DNA of 54,343 nucleotides from Gammaproteobacteria bacterium (GTDB lineage Bacteria; Pseudomonadota; Gammaproteobacteria; Pseudomonadales; Alcanivoracaceae): assembly GCA_018067045.1 (NCBI GenBank), contig JAGPVL010000029.1:1-54343 (forward strand), given 5' to 3'. Position numbers and translations under genes: made by a program. Under the pieces are notes generated by a model. The model saw nothing but the letters and a program-made list of their open reading frames with translations. It ran no database searches and was not told the origin of the DNA. Of the stretch, positions 43,688-52,620 are shown piece after piece; the first letter of the stretch is position 1; every line of letters starts with the position of its first letter.

Positions 43688-45304
43688 ATGCCGGTTATCG
43701 AATCGCAGATTGATGACAACAGCCAAGACTTCGTCAAAAACCGCGAAGCCATGCTTGCCGTCGTCGAAGAATTTCGCAACATTGAAAATAAAGTCATCGC
43801 AAAATCAGAAAGCCAGCGGCCTAAATTCGAAAAGCGCGGGAAAATGCTGCCGCATGATCGTCTTGCTCGATTACTTGATCCCGGCTCGCCCTTTTTATCG
43901 CTGATGAGCCTTGCGGGTTATATGCGTCACGACGACAAAGACGGCACCGAAGCAGGCGGTAACTCCATTGCCGGGATCGGTTATGTGAGTGGCGTACGTT
44001 GCATGGTCGTGGCATCGAACTCTGCCATTAAGGGCGGCACCATTTCACCGGCTGGCCTACAAAAAACATTACGGCTGCAAGCAATTGCCAGTGAGAACAA
44101 GCTACCGATTGTGTCATTGTCGGAATCTGGCGGTGCCAACCTGAACCATGCCGCCGAGGTTTTTGTTGAAGCCGCTCGCGCCTTTGCAAACCAAGCGCGC
44201 ATGTCGGCCAAAGGGCTACCGCAAATCACTGTTCTACACGGCAACGGCACCGCAGGCGGCGCCTATCAACCTGGGCTATCCGACTACATTGTTGTGGTAC
44301 GTAACCAAGCGAAAATGTTCCTCGCTGGCCCCCCTTTGCTGAAAGCCGCGACAGGCGAAATTGCCGATGACGAAAGCCTAGGCGGTGCGGAAATGCACGC
44401 AACGGTTTCCGGCACCGCAGAGTACATGGCAGAGAACGATGCGGACGGCGTTCGCATTGCTCGTGACGTCATGGCCATGATCCCATGGAACGAGCAAGTC
44501 GCTCCCGCTCAGAAGGTACAATGGCAGGAACCACTCTATGACGCCGAAGGGTTACTTGGCGTGATCCCCTGCGAAGTTAAAAAGCCGTATGACGTGCGAG
44601 AAATTCTTGCGCGCATTGCCGATGGCTCGGAGTTCCTGGACTTTAAAAATGAACTCGACGCCGGAACGGTATGCGGCTGGATAAAAATTGAAGGCCACCC
44701 GGTTGGCATTATCGGCAATAACGCACCGATCACGGCTCACGGTGCAAACAAAGCCGCTCAGTTTATTCAGCTGTGTGATCAAACCAACCGACCACTGCTG
44801 TTCTTGCATAACACCACCGGCTTTATGGTCGGCATGGACGCGGAACGCTCTGGCATTATTAAACATGGCTCAAAACTTCTTCAGGCCGTTGCGAACGCGC
44901 GCGTACCGAAGATCTCTATTGTTATCGGCGGTTCCTATGGTGCTGGAAACTATGCCATGTGCGGACGCGGACTTGACCCTCGCTTTATCTTTGCCTGGCC
45001 CAACAGCCGCGTTGCAGTAATGGGCGGCCACCAAGCCGGCACGGTGTTACGCATCGTCGCCGAAGCGAAACAGCGCGCTGCTGGCATTGAGCCAGACGAA
45101 AAAGTACTCGATCTCATTCAACTGACCACCGCAACCAAAATGGACGCGCAATCCACCGCACTATTTGGCACCGCCCATTTATGGGATGACGGCATTATCG
45201 ATCCCCGCGATACCCGTAAAGTCGTCGCCATGGCGCTCGACCTCTGCCGTGACGCTGCGCGTCGTACTCTGAATAGCAACAGTTTCGGCGTAGCCCGATT
45301 CTAA
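43688..45304 (+). CDS. atuC: Geranyl-CoA carboxylase beta subunit (carboxyltransferase)
   Basis: 538-residue biotin-dependent carboxyltransferase, the length of P. aeruginosa AtuC. It has the N-terminal acyl-CoA domain with GYVSGVRCMVVASNSAIKGGTISP and the C-terminal carboxybiotin domain with GGSYGAGNYAMCGRGLDPRF and AVMGGHQAG. In the acyl pocket the sequence reads EVFVEAARAFANQA, shorter than the corresponding EVF...FYNQA segment of methylcrotonyl-CoA carboxylase, which favours the long geranyl substrate. ATG at 43688 is 4 bases after the atuB stop; AAGGAG precedes it. Confidence 0.93.
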   Translation: MPVIESQIDDNSQDFVKNREAMLAVVEEFRNIENKVIAKSESQRPKFEKRGKMLPHDRLARLLDPGSPFLSLMSLAGYMRHDDKDGTEAGGNSIAGIGYVSGVRCMVVASNSAIKGGTISPAGLQKTLRLQAIASENKLPIVSLSESGGANLNHAAEVFVEAARAFANQARMSAKGLPQITVLHGNGTAGGAYQPGLSDYIVVVRNQAKMFLAGPPLLKAATGEIADDESLGGAEMHATVSGTAEYMAENDADGVRIARDVMAMIPWNEQVAPAQKVQWQEPLYDAEGLLGVIPCEVKKPYDVREILARIADGSEFLDFKNELDAGTVCGWIKIEGHPVGIIGNNAPITAHGANKAAQFIQLCDQTNRPLLFLHNTTGFMVGMDAERSGIIKHGSKLLQAVANARVPKISIVIGGSYGAGNYAMCGRGLDPRFIFAWPNSRVAVMGGHQAGTVLRIVAEAKQRAAGIEPDEKVLDLIQLTTATKMDAQSTALFGTAHLWDDGIIDPRDTRKVVAMALDLCRDAARRTLNSNSFGVARF

Positions 45305-45318
45305 CTGGAGAAGCGAAA

Positions 45319-46479
45319 ATGATTTTCACACAAGAACATGAAGAACTACGCCGTACAGTCGCTAATTTTGTCGACAAAGAGATCAATCCAAATGTTCGCG
45401 AATGGGAAGACGCCGGTCGCTTCCCTACTCATGAACTATTCAAAAAGATGGGTGACCTCGGCCTGCTAGGCATAACCAAACCAGAAGAATTTGGTGGCAT
45501 GGGCCTCGATTATTCTTACGGCATGGTCATGGCTGAGGAAATGGGTCGCGTCCATTGTGGCGGCGTCCCACTATCCGTCGGCGTACAAACCGACATGGCC
45601 ACCCCTGCGCTAGCGCGCTTTGGCTCCGATGAACTACGCAAACAATATCTCGCCCCCGCGATTGCCGGCGACATGGTCGCCAGCATTGCTGTCAGCGAAC
45701 CGCAAGCCGGATCTGACGTGGCAGGAGTGAAAACGACTGCGGTCAAAGATGGCGATGACTACGTCATTAATGGCACAAAAATGTGGATCACCAACGCGCC
45801 GACGGCGGATTGGTTTTGTTTGCTCGCCAACACATCCGACGGCAAGCCGCACTTCAATAAGTCGATGATTATTGTTCCAAAGGATGCTGGCGGCATCACC
45901 ATCGATAAACCGCTAAAAAAACTGGGAATGCATTCATCGGAAACCGCACAAGTTTTTCTCGACAATGTTCGCGTTCCGCAGCGCAACTTGGTGGGTCAGG
46001 AAGGCATGGGCTTTATGATGCAGATGATGCAGTTTCAGGAAGAACGCTTATTTGCCGCGGCAAACAGCCTCAAAGGCATGGAGCGTGTTATCGATGAAAC
46101 CATTGCCTATGCTCGTGATCGCCAAGTTTTCGGCATGTCACTGATCGACAATCAGGCCGTACACTTCCGCTTAGCCGAGCTGCAATCCGAAGTAGAGAGC
46201 CTACGCGCCCTCACCTACCGCGCCTGCGAAATGTATATCAACGGAAAAGATGTCCTGCAGCTTGCCTCCATGGCAAAACTCAAAGTCGGACGGTTAACTC
46301 GCGAAGTCGCCGACAGCTGCCTCCAGTACTGGGGCGGGAACGGTTTTATGTGGGACAACCCTGCAGGCCAGCTATATCGTGACGGCCGTCTTGGCTCCAT
46401 CGGCGGTGGCGCAGATGAAATCATGCTCGGCATTATCTGTAAGACTATGGGCACGCTGCCGCGCAAAAAGAAGGATTAG
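45319..46479 (+). CDS. atuD: Citronellyl-CoA dehydrogenase (acyl-CoA dehydrogenase)
   Basis: 386-residue FAD acyl-CoA dehydrogenase. It begins FTQEHEELRRTVANFVDKEINP, has AVSEPQAGSDVAGVKTTA and WITNAPTADWFCLL, and ends with QYWGGNGFMWDNPAGQLYRDGRLGSIGGGADEIMLG. AtuD introduces the double bond of citronellyl-CoA to give geranyl-CoA (cis), the carboxylase substrate. It lies 14 bases after atuC, with GGAG before the ATG. A large stem-loop follows it before atuE. Confidence 0.9.
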   Translation: MIFTQEHEELRRTVANFVDKEINPNVREWEDAGRFPTHELFKKMGDLGLLGITKPEEFGGMGLDYSYGMVMAEEMGRVHCGGVPLSVGVQTDMATPALARFGSDELRKQYLAPAIAGDMVASIAVSEPQAGSDVAGVKTTAVKDGDDYVINGTKMWITNAPTADWFCLLANTSDGKPHFNKSMIIVPKDAGGITIDKPLKKLGMHSSETAQVFLDNVRVPQRNLVGQEGMGFMMQMMQFQEERLFAAANSLKGMERVIDETIAYARDRQVFGMSLIDNQAVHFRLAELQSEVESLRALTYRACEMYINGKDVLQLASMAKLKVGRLTREVADSCLQYWGGNGFMWDNPAGQLYRDGRLGSIGGGADEIMLGIICKTMGTLPRKKKD

Positions 46480-46561
46480 TTATTTTCTTGCAAGCGAAGA
46501 AGGGAATGAATAGGTAAACAAGACGCTAGTAACCCTATCGTCTCTGTGCGCAAGAAAATAA
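46480..46561. other. Large stem-loop between atuD and atuE
   Basis: TTATTTTCTTGC (46480-46491) is perfectly complementary to GCAAGAAAATAA (46550-46561), with a 58-base loop containing smaller pairings. No gene lies in the 130-base gap. It may tune the ratio of upstream and downstream operon products or protect mRNA; this is inference. Confidence 0.6.
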
Positions 46562-46609
46562 ATGCCCAGCTAAAACACTAGGCATACGAACATGTCACAG
46601 GAGAAGCAC

Positions 46610-47416
46610 ATGGCGCTTCCACAAACAGAGTTTTTATTGTTACAGCAAGATGGTCCTTTTTTGCATGTCACGCTAAATCGACCTGAATCACGCAACGCTT
46701 TAAGTCTGGGCATGGCGACAGAGCTGATGGCTGTTTTCGATGCGGTGCGCGACGACAAAAGTATTCGCGCACTTATTCTGCGCGGCGCAGGAGGCCACTT
46801 CTGCGCCGGCGGCGACATCAAAGACATGGCCGGAGCACGCGCCGCGCTCGCTGCCGGTGACAGCAACGCAATGCTTAAATTTAATCGCCAATTTGGCGAA
46901 ATGATCAGCATCTGTAACGAACTACCACAAACAGTCGTGACTGTTATTGAAGGCGCTGCACTCGGCGGTGGGTTTGGACTAGCATGTGTATCCGACGTTG
47001 CCATTGCTCACCCGAATGCGTTGTTTGGACTACCCGAAACAGGCCTTGGCGTGATTCCTGCGCAAATCGCCCCCTTTGTTGTAAAACGCATTGGCTTAAC
47101 GCAAGCCAGACGTTTATCGCTCACTGGCATTCGCTTTAACGGTGCCGAAGCACAACGCTTAGGGGTTGTGCATGAAGTCGCGGATAACGATGAAGACCTC
47201 AATGCGCGACTCGAAAAAACATTAAACGCAATTCGCCGCTGTGCGCCAGATGCGAATCGCGTGACCAAACAACTGATTCTCGATGTTGAACGCGAACCAA
47301 TGAATAACCTTCTCGATCGTGCAGCGCAGGCATTTGCCGATGCAACCCAAAGCGAGGAAGGACAGGAAGGCACTATGGCCTTTGTGCAAAAACGCTTACC
47401 GAAATGGGCGGAATAA
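46610..47416 (+). CDS. atuE: Isohexenylglutaconyl-CoA hydratase (crotonase family)
   Basis: 268-residue enoyl-CoA hydratase. Motifs GAGGHFCAGGDIKDM (oxyanion hole) and GAALGGGFGLACVSDVAIAH, then FGLPETGLGVIP with the catalytic Glu. AtuE hydrates the double bond of isohexenylglutaconyl-CoA formed by the carboxylase. ATG at 46610 is preceded by AGGAGAA; an ATG 18 bases upstream is an alternative. It ends two bases before the atuF start. Confidence 0.9.
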   Translation: MALPQTEFLLLQQDGPFLHVTLNRPESRNALSLGMATELMAVFDAVRDDKSIRALILRGAGGHFCAGGDIKDMAGARAALAAGDSNAMLKFNRQFGEMISICNELPQTVVTVIEGAALGGGFGLACVSDVAIAHPNALFGLPETGLGVIPAQIAPFVVKRIGLTQARRLSLTGIRFNGAEAQRLGVVHEVADNDEDLNARLEKTLNAIRRCAPDANRVTKQLILDVEREPMNNLLDRAAQAFADATQSEEGQEGTMAFVQKRLPKWAE

Positions 47417-47418
47417 CC

Positions 47419-49368
47419 ATGTTTGAGAAAATTCTGATCGCAAACCGGGGCGAAATTGCCTGCCGCGTCATTCGTACGGCAAAACAAATGGGATATCGCA
47501 CCGTCGCGGTTTACTCCGAAGCGGACCGCCAATCACTCCATGTTCAGCTCGCTGACGAAGCGGTTTGTATTGGCCCGGCAAGTGCCAGCGAATCTTACCT
47601 TCGCATCGAAGCCATTCTTGAGGCGTGCGCGAAAACCGGAGCCGACGCAGTGCATCCCGGTTACGGCTTCCTGTCAGAAAACGCCGACTTCGCCCGCGCC
47701 TGCGAAAAAAACAGCATCACGTTTATTGGGCCACCGGTAGACGCGATTCACTTGATGGGTTCTAAGCGTCTGTCGAAAATCGCCATGATCGCGGCAGGCG
47801 TGCCCTGCATCCCCGGCTATGAGGGCGACGATCAGACTGACGCCACATTAATCAAGGAAGCAGAGCGTGTCGGCCTACCACTAATGATTAAAGCCAGTGC
47901 CGGCGGTGGCGGTCGCGGCATGCGCGTCGTCACTGACAGTGCGGAAATTATCGAGCAACTTAAAAGCGCTCGCAGTGAAGCCAAAAATGCGTTTGGCTCC
48001 GAGGAGCTTATTCTTGAGCGTGCCGTAATAAGACCACGCCATGTCGAAATTCAAGTATTCGGCGACCAACACGGCAACGTCATTCATCTCGGTGAACGTG
48101 ATTGCTCTGTGCAGCGCCGCCATCAAAAAGTGGTTGAAGAAGCACCGTCACCCGCCGTATCTGATGAGCTACGCGCACGTATGGGCGCTGCCGCTGTTGA
48201 CGCGGCAAAGTCCTGCCAATATGTCGGCGCTGGCACCGTCGAGTTCTTACTCGACAGCAGGGGCGAATTCTTCTTTCTTGAAATGAACACTCGCCTACAG
48301 GTTGAGCACCCCGTTACCGAAATGATCACGGGCTTAGACCTCGTCTCATTGCAAATTCGCGTCGCCCGCGGTGAAGCACTGCCCCTGACGCAAGAACAAG
48401 TTTCCCTAACCGGCCATGCGATTGAAGTACGCCTATACGCCGAAGATCCAGCGCAAAACTTTTTGCCGCAAACCGGCGAAGTTATGGGCTGGCGCGAAGC
48501 CACAGGCGAAGGCGTACGCATTGATCACGGTCTGCGCATCGGCCAAACCGTTGGCAGCCATTACGATCCGATGCTGGCGAAAATGATCGCCTGGGGAGAC
48601 ACCCGTGAGGACGCTCGACGACGACTCATTTGCGCCATTGAAGACACTGTCCTCGTTGGCGTGAACGATAACCGCCGTTTCTTGGCCAATATCCTTCGCC
48701 ATGACGCCTTTCGTGACGGTGAAGCGACTACCGCATTTCTCAGCGACGAGTTTGCCGCAGACCCAAGCCTGACCGCACAGCCTCTTCCCGCTCCAGCCTG
48801 GGCGATAGGCGCTCTGCTGCGCTCGCTTGACTCACCTGTCCCGGATTCAGTGCGCGGCTGGCACAGCACCGCCATGCGTCCACAACCCATGCTGCTGCGC
48901 TGCCAAGAGCAAACTCAAGAGGTAGCGATTGAGTATCGCGATGGCGGCGCCGATATCGCCGTCGCCGACACCACAGTCGCCCTACGCATCCTTGCCCAAG
49001 AACCTGAGTTGCTGGTCGTCGAAGTGGACGGCATCCGTACTGCGGTTCCTTACCACAACGCTCCCCATGCCAGTTGGTTTAGCTGGCATGGCACCAGCTT
49101 CGCCCTCACCGATGAAACACACCAACCTCAAGCCGCAAACGACGGCGTAGGCTCCGGTCTTATTCGCGCGCCGATGGACGGTCTCGTTCTTGATGTACGG
49201 TGTCAAAAAGGTCAGAAAGTAAGCAAAGGGGAAGTGCTTGCGGTAATGGAAGCCATGAAAATGGAGCATAGCCTGCGTGCCGATGTAGACGGAACCGTAG
49301 AGAGTGTATCAATTCAGGGTGGTGACCAAGTTAAAGGTAAGCAAATAGTACTAACAATTGCCCCCTGA
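47419..49368 (+). CDS. atuF: Geranyl-CoA carboxylase alpha subunit (biotin carboxylase-BCCP)
   Basis: 649-residue biotin-containing subunit. The biotin carboxylase domain starts FEKILIANRGEIACRVIRTAK and has MIKASAGGGGRGMR (ATP grasp) and FFLEMNTRLQVEHPVTE. The C-terminal biotinyl domain carries AMKMEHS with the biotinylated Lys in EAMKME at about residue 613. Partner of AtuC. Length is close to P. aeruginosa AtuF. An ATG at 47404 upstream is less likely because the family starts at FEKILIANRG. Confidence 0.94.
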   Translation: MFEKILIANRGEIACRVIRTAKQMGYRTVAVYSEADRQSLHVQLADEAVCIGPASASESYLRIEAILEACAKTGADAVHPGYGFLSENADFARACEKNSITFIGPPVDAIHLMGSKRLSKIAMIAAGVPCIPGYEGDDQTDATLIKEAERVGLPLMIKASAGGGGRGMRVVTDSAEIIEQLKSARSEAKNAFGSEELILERAVIRPRHVEIQVFGDQHGNVIHLGERDCSVQRRHQKVVEEAPSPAVSDELRARMGAAAVDAAKSCQYVGAGTVEFLLDSRGEFFFLEMNTRLQVEHPVTEMITGLDLVSLQIRVARGEALPLTQEQVSLTGHAIEVRLYAEDPAQNFLPQTGEVMGWREATGEGVRIDHGLRIGQTVGSHYDPMLAKMIAWGDTREDARRRLICAIEDTVLVGVNDNRRFLANILRHDAFRDGEATTAFLSDEFAADPSLTAQPLPAPAWAIGALLRSLDSPVPDSVRGWHSTAMRPQPMLLRCQEQTQEVAIEYRDGGADIAVADTTVALRILAQEPELLVVEVDGIRTAVPYHNAPHASWFSWHGTSFALTDETHQPQAANDGVGSGLIRAPMDGLVLDVRCQKGQKVSKGEVLAVMEAMKMEHSLRADVDGTVESVSIQGGDQVKGKQIVLTIAP

Positions 49369-49489
49369 TCCGGTGTGGCGGCTTGCCAGTAGTATAGGCA
49401 ACAGTTTAAGGTACAGCCGCCTCCCGCAGACCGATCCCCCGCACTGCGGCGCGGTTCTTATTATATAAATGCCTGAAGATGGAGTCCTC

Positions 49490-51322
49490 ATGAGCGACGC
49501 AGATGTCATCACGTTGCCTAAACTGCTGTCTAAAGTACCAGCAGTGGTAGCAAATTTGCCCGGCCTACTTAAAGGCTCGCGCATGGCCAAAATTACCGAT
49601 ACCAAAACGCCGCTAGGGCTAGGTAAAGGTTTTCAGCTTGCTGTCGAAGCGAATCCAAACGGCATCGCCGTTCTCTACCAAGATACGCAATTGACCTACC
49701 GCCAACTTAACGGCTGGGCCAATCGCATTGCGGACTACCTTTCTTCTATTGGTTTAAAGAAAGGCGATACCGTTGCCATCGATATTGAGAACCGCCCAGA
49801 GCTGCTTGCTTCCGTAATTGGTTGCGCCAAGCTAGGACTCTGCGCAGCTCTATTGAATACGTCCCAGCGCGGTAAAGTACTAGTACATAGTTTCAATTTG
49901 GTTAAACCCAAAGCTGCTATTATCGGCGAAGAACTTGTCGACGCGATTAGCGAAGTCCGCAGCGAGCTAGAGCTCGATGACAATCGCTTCTATTTTCTGG
50001 CTGACTGCGACACGCTGGAAAATGCCGGTAACACACCAGCTGGCTTTGCCAACTTGGCCGACGTCATCAAAGATTGCTCGTCAGAGAACCCCGATTCCGT
50101 TAATCGTGTTTTTCTAAAAGATCCCCTCTTCTATATCTACACTTCGGGCACGACTGGTCTGCCGAAAGCCGTTGTATTTAACAATGGCCGTTGGTGGAAA
50201 GCCTACGGCGCATTCGGGCACTCAGCAGTACGCCTAGGCCCCGACGACAGAATGTATTGCACCCTGCCGTTCTACCACGCCACTGGCATGGTCGTTTGCT
50301 GGGCATCGGTCATCTGCGGCGGCGCTGGACTCGTCTTGGCGCGTAAATTCTCCGCCAGTCGCTTCTGGGATGACATTCGTAAATACGACTGCACGTCATT
50401 CGGTTATGTTGGCGAGCTATGCCGCTATCTCAACGAATGCCCTAAGCAGCCAAATGATCTCGACAACAAAATTAAAGTCATTGTCGGCAACGGCCTCCGT
50501 CCTGGTATCTGGATACCGTTTAAAGAACGCTTTGGTATCGAGCGTATCGTTGAACTGTATGCCTCGTCTGAAGGCAACGTCGCTTTCACCAATGTCTTTA
50601 ACTTTGATAACACCGTTGGTTTTTCCCCGGTGTCCTACGCCATTGTGAAGTACGACAAAGAACAAGAAGCCCCTATCCGCAACAGCAAGGGCTTCATGGT
50701 GAAGGTTGATAAAGGCGGCGCCGGTTTGATGCTCGGTGAAATTTCAGACAAAACACCGTTTGATGGCTACACCGACAAAGAAAAAACCGAAAGCTCCATC
50801 ATGCGCGACGTCTTTAAGAAAGGCGACGCCTGGTTTAATACCGGCGACATGATGCGCGATATCGGCTTTCGCCATGCGCAATTTGTCGATCGCCTCGGCG
50901 ACACCTTCCGCTGGAAAGGCGAAAACGTTTCCACCACTGAAATCGAACAAATCGTTGATCAGTTTGATGGTGTCGTCGAAACCGTTGTCTATGGTGTGGA
51001 AATTCCAGATACCAATGGCCGTGCCGGTATGGCACAGCTGCGCTTAGACAAGGATCACGGCGCGTTTGATTTCGTCAATATGTGCGAATACCTGCGACGC
51101 GAGCTGCCTGCCTACGCGATCCCTGTCTTCCTACGCATTAACGTGCAAGCAATGGAAACCACCGGAACATTCAAGCATCAAAAAAATAAGCTCAAAGATC
51201 AGAAATATGATCTCGCCCAGCAAGATAACCCGGTATATGTCTTATTACCGGGCGAAAGCACCTATCAGTTGCTAACAGCCGATATTCAAAACGGTATCGA
51301 CAATGGCCAGTATCGTTTCTAA
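49490..51322 (+). CDS. atuH: Long-chain/very-long-chain acyl-CoA synthetase, AtuH-like
   Basis: 610-residue adenylate-forming enzyme of the FATP/SLC27-like type. The AMP motif is FYIYTSGTTGLPKAVVF, and the C-terminal region has FNTGDMMRDIGFRHAQFVDRLGDTFRWKGENVSTTEIEQIVDQFDGV. Candidate to charge citronellate or geranylate with CoA, feeding AtuD; P. aeruginosa AtuH is annotated similarly. The gene starts 121 bases after atuF, with GGAGTCCTC before the ATG, and is followed by a strong terminator. It is co-oriented with the atu operon but may have its own promoter. Confidence 0.85.
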   Translation: MSDADVITLPKLLSKVPAVVANLPGLLKGSRMAKITDTKTPLGLGKGFQLAVEANPNGIAVLYQDTQLTYRQLNGWANRIADYLSSIGLKKGDTVAIDIENRPELLASVIGCAKLGLCAALLNTSQRGKVLVHSFNLVKPKAAIIGEELVDAISEVRSELELDDNRFYFLADCDTLENAGNTPAGFANLADVIKDCSSENPDSVNRVFLKDPLFYIYTSGTTGLPKAVVFNNGRWWKAYGAFGHSAVRLGPDDRMYCTLPFYHATGMVVCWASVICGGAGLVLARKFSASRFWDDIRKYDCTSFGYVGELCRYLNECPKQPNDLDNKIKVIVGNGLRPGIWIPFKERFGIERIVELYASSEGNVAFTNVFNFDNTVGFSPVSYAIVKYDKEQEAPIRNSKGFMVKVDKGGAGLMLGEISDKTPFDGYTDKEKTESSIMRDVFKKGDAWFNTGDMMRDIGFRHAQFVDRLGDTFRWKGENVSTTEIEQIVDQFDGVVETVVYGVEIPDTNGRAGMAQLRLDKDHGAFDFVNMCEYLRRELPAYAIPVFLRINVQAMETTGTFKHQKNKLKDQKYDLAQQDNPVYVLLPGESTYQLLTADIQNGIDNGQYRF

Positions 51323-51362
51323 ACGACACTACGCACGCTTGTTAAGTAACTCGCTGTAAAAA

Positions 51363-51404
51363 CAGCAATAAAAAAGGGACCTTTCGGTCCCTTTTTTATT
51401 GCTG
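51363..51404. terminator. Strong terminator after the atu locus
   Basis: A perfect 19-bp stem spans 51363-51404: CAGCAATAAAAAAGGGACC, loop TTTC, then the complement with a T-run. It ends the atuH transcript and works in both directions. Confidence 0.95.
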
Positions 51405-51447
51405 CCTCCCGCCCCATGTATACGCGCGCAAAAACTGTTTGGAAATC

Positions 51448-51710
51448 TGTGGATAACCCTGTGAAGAAATAACGTTCTCGGCATAAGCGCAAAAATCTTG
51501 AGTCCGTTCAAAAATATGTTCCACAGATGAGAAATTTCGATATCAATCACTTAGCCACACTTCATGATAATTCAGACGACCTATCTAGACTAAACGAACG
51601 TACCTTTTACCGTTACAGCTCATAATGTCTTCAATTCGCTAAAGGCTGTAGCGAAAAGGAATGCCTTGGAGGTAATTGTCCACAATATCTGTGGATAACA
51701 TTGTGGACAA
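51448..51710. other. Cluster of DnaA-box-like sequences in a long intergenic gap
   Basis: Perfect TTATCCACA boxes (as TGTGGATAA) at 51448-51456 and 51690-51698; one-mismatch boxes at 51551-51559 (TTAGCCACA), 51676-51684 (TTGTCCACA) and 51702-51710 (TGTGGACAA). The last three are almost contiguous, and the flanking boxes form an inverted repeat. A/T-rich DNA continues to about 51930. The remaining gap (51405-51998) holds no gene. The flanking genes are not those of a usual oriC, so function is open. Confidence 0.65.
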
Positions 51711-51926
51711 CCATCTGAAAGCACCGTGGAACCCCCTATTTTAGGCCGATCACTCTACTTTGACGCTTTTTTGAACTCTCAGAATTACCCTTATTTTTCA
51801 AATAGTTACAGAACTTTCTGCGGAAAAATCGGCGTTTTTGTTGGCTCTATACAGAGTAACGGCGCACTAACGACTGCTTGTGCACAAAAAAATACGAGGG
51901 AAAGAAAAAACCAGCAAAATTTAGAC

Positions 51927-51957
51927 AAAAAAAACGGGCCTCAGGGGATGAGGCCCG
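51927..51957 (-). terminator. Terminator of the phasin-like gene
   Basis: CGGGCCTCA (51935-51943) pairs with TGAGGCCCG (51949-51957). On the minus strand the stem is followed by an 8-base T-run. It lies 42 bases after the phasin-like gene stop. Confidence 0.93.
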
Positions 51958-51998
51958 CCAAAAATACACCACTAGGGGTTAGCGGTGTGCGCTACAAC

Positions 51999-52457
51999 TT
52001 ACTTCTTGCCCTTTGCCTTCTCTTCCTCAGCAATGGACTCAAGTGTCGACGTGAGCTCTTGCACGCGTTTCTGCAATGCCTCAACCTCACGCTTGTTCGG
52101 AATACCCAGCTTCGACAACGCCTTGTTCAGACGGTCATCAAATGCCTTTTCCATCTTACCCATCGTCTCGCCAGTGCGAGACTTAACCCGTTCTTTGATC
52201 TCTTCGACACGCGTCTCAGACAGATCACGGGTTTTGCCTTCAAGGTCTTTACCGACCTCTACCAGCGTATCAAACACCTTGCTGCCCTCTTCTTCAGCAC
52301 GAGCAAACGCACCTAGGCCAGCAAGCCATATTTGATGAGTGTACTTACGCAAATCACGCGTTCCACCGGTTAGAGCCTTCAGGCCCGCCTGCTTCTCAGC
52401 AGCGTCCGAAAGATTCTCGTCTTTGTTACTTTTTTCAGGTTGCTTGCGGTTAGCCAT
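51999..52457 (-). CDS. Phasin/PHA-granule-associated-like protein
   Basis: 152-residue soluble protein. Residues ~35-75 carry the phasin-like LRKYTHQIWLAGLGAFARAEEEGSKVFDTLVEVG, followed by charged amphipathic helices and a C-terminal coiled coil (REVEALQKRVQELTSTLESIAE) with a Lys-rich end. By family it coats polyhydroxyalkanoate granules or binds DNA; no PHA synthase is in the window. ATG at 52457, 8 bases after AGGAG, is preferred over the upstream ATG at 52484. A strong terminator follows. Confidence 0.85.
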   Translation of the reverse strand: MANRKQPEKSNKDENLSDAAEKQAGLKALTGGTRDLRKYTHQIWLAGLGAFARAEEEGSKVFDTLVEVGKDLEGKTRDLSETRVEEIKERVKSRTGETMGKMEKAFDDRLNKALSKLGIPNKREVEALQKRVQELTSTLESIAEEEKAKGKK

Positions 52458-52620
52458 AAAATGTCTCCTGGCACAATTCCACAAGCCAATGCAGTGCGGT
52501 CAAATTTGCCAATAACAACGTGCATCAGCGCGATCACGTTATGGGGGCTAGTTTATCGAGGGTAGGAAAAGGAGGGGGATTGCGTTGTAGAACAATATTA
52601 CAGTGCAATTAAAAATGGCG

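Noticed and set aside
51405-51998. Chromosomal oriC
   Set aside because: DnaA boxes are present, but dnaA, dnaN, rpmH and mnmG are not nearby and flanking genes point toward the gap. Reported as an unexplained cluster instead.
51726-52316. Plus-strand reading frame of 196 codons
   Set aside because: It lies mostly antisense to the phasin-like gene, includes a terminator hairpin and has no recognisable domain.
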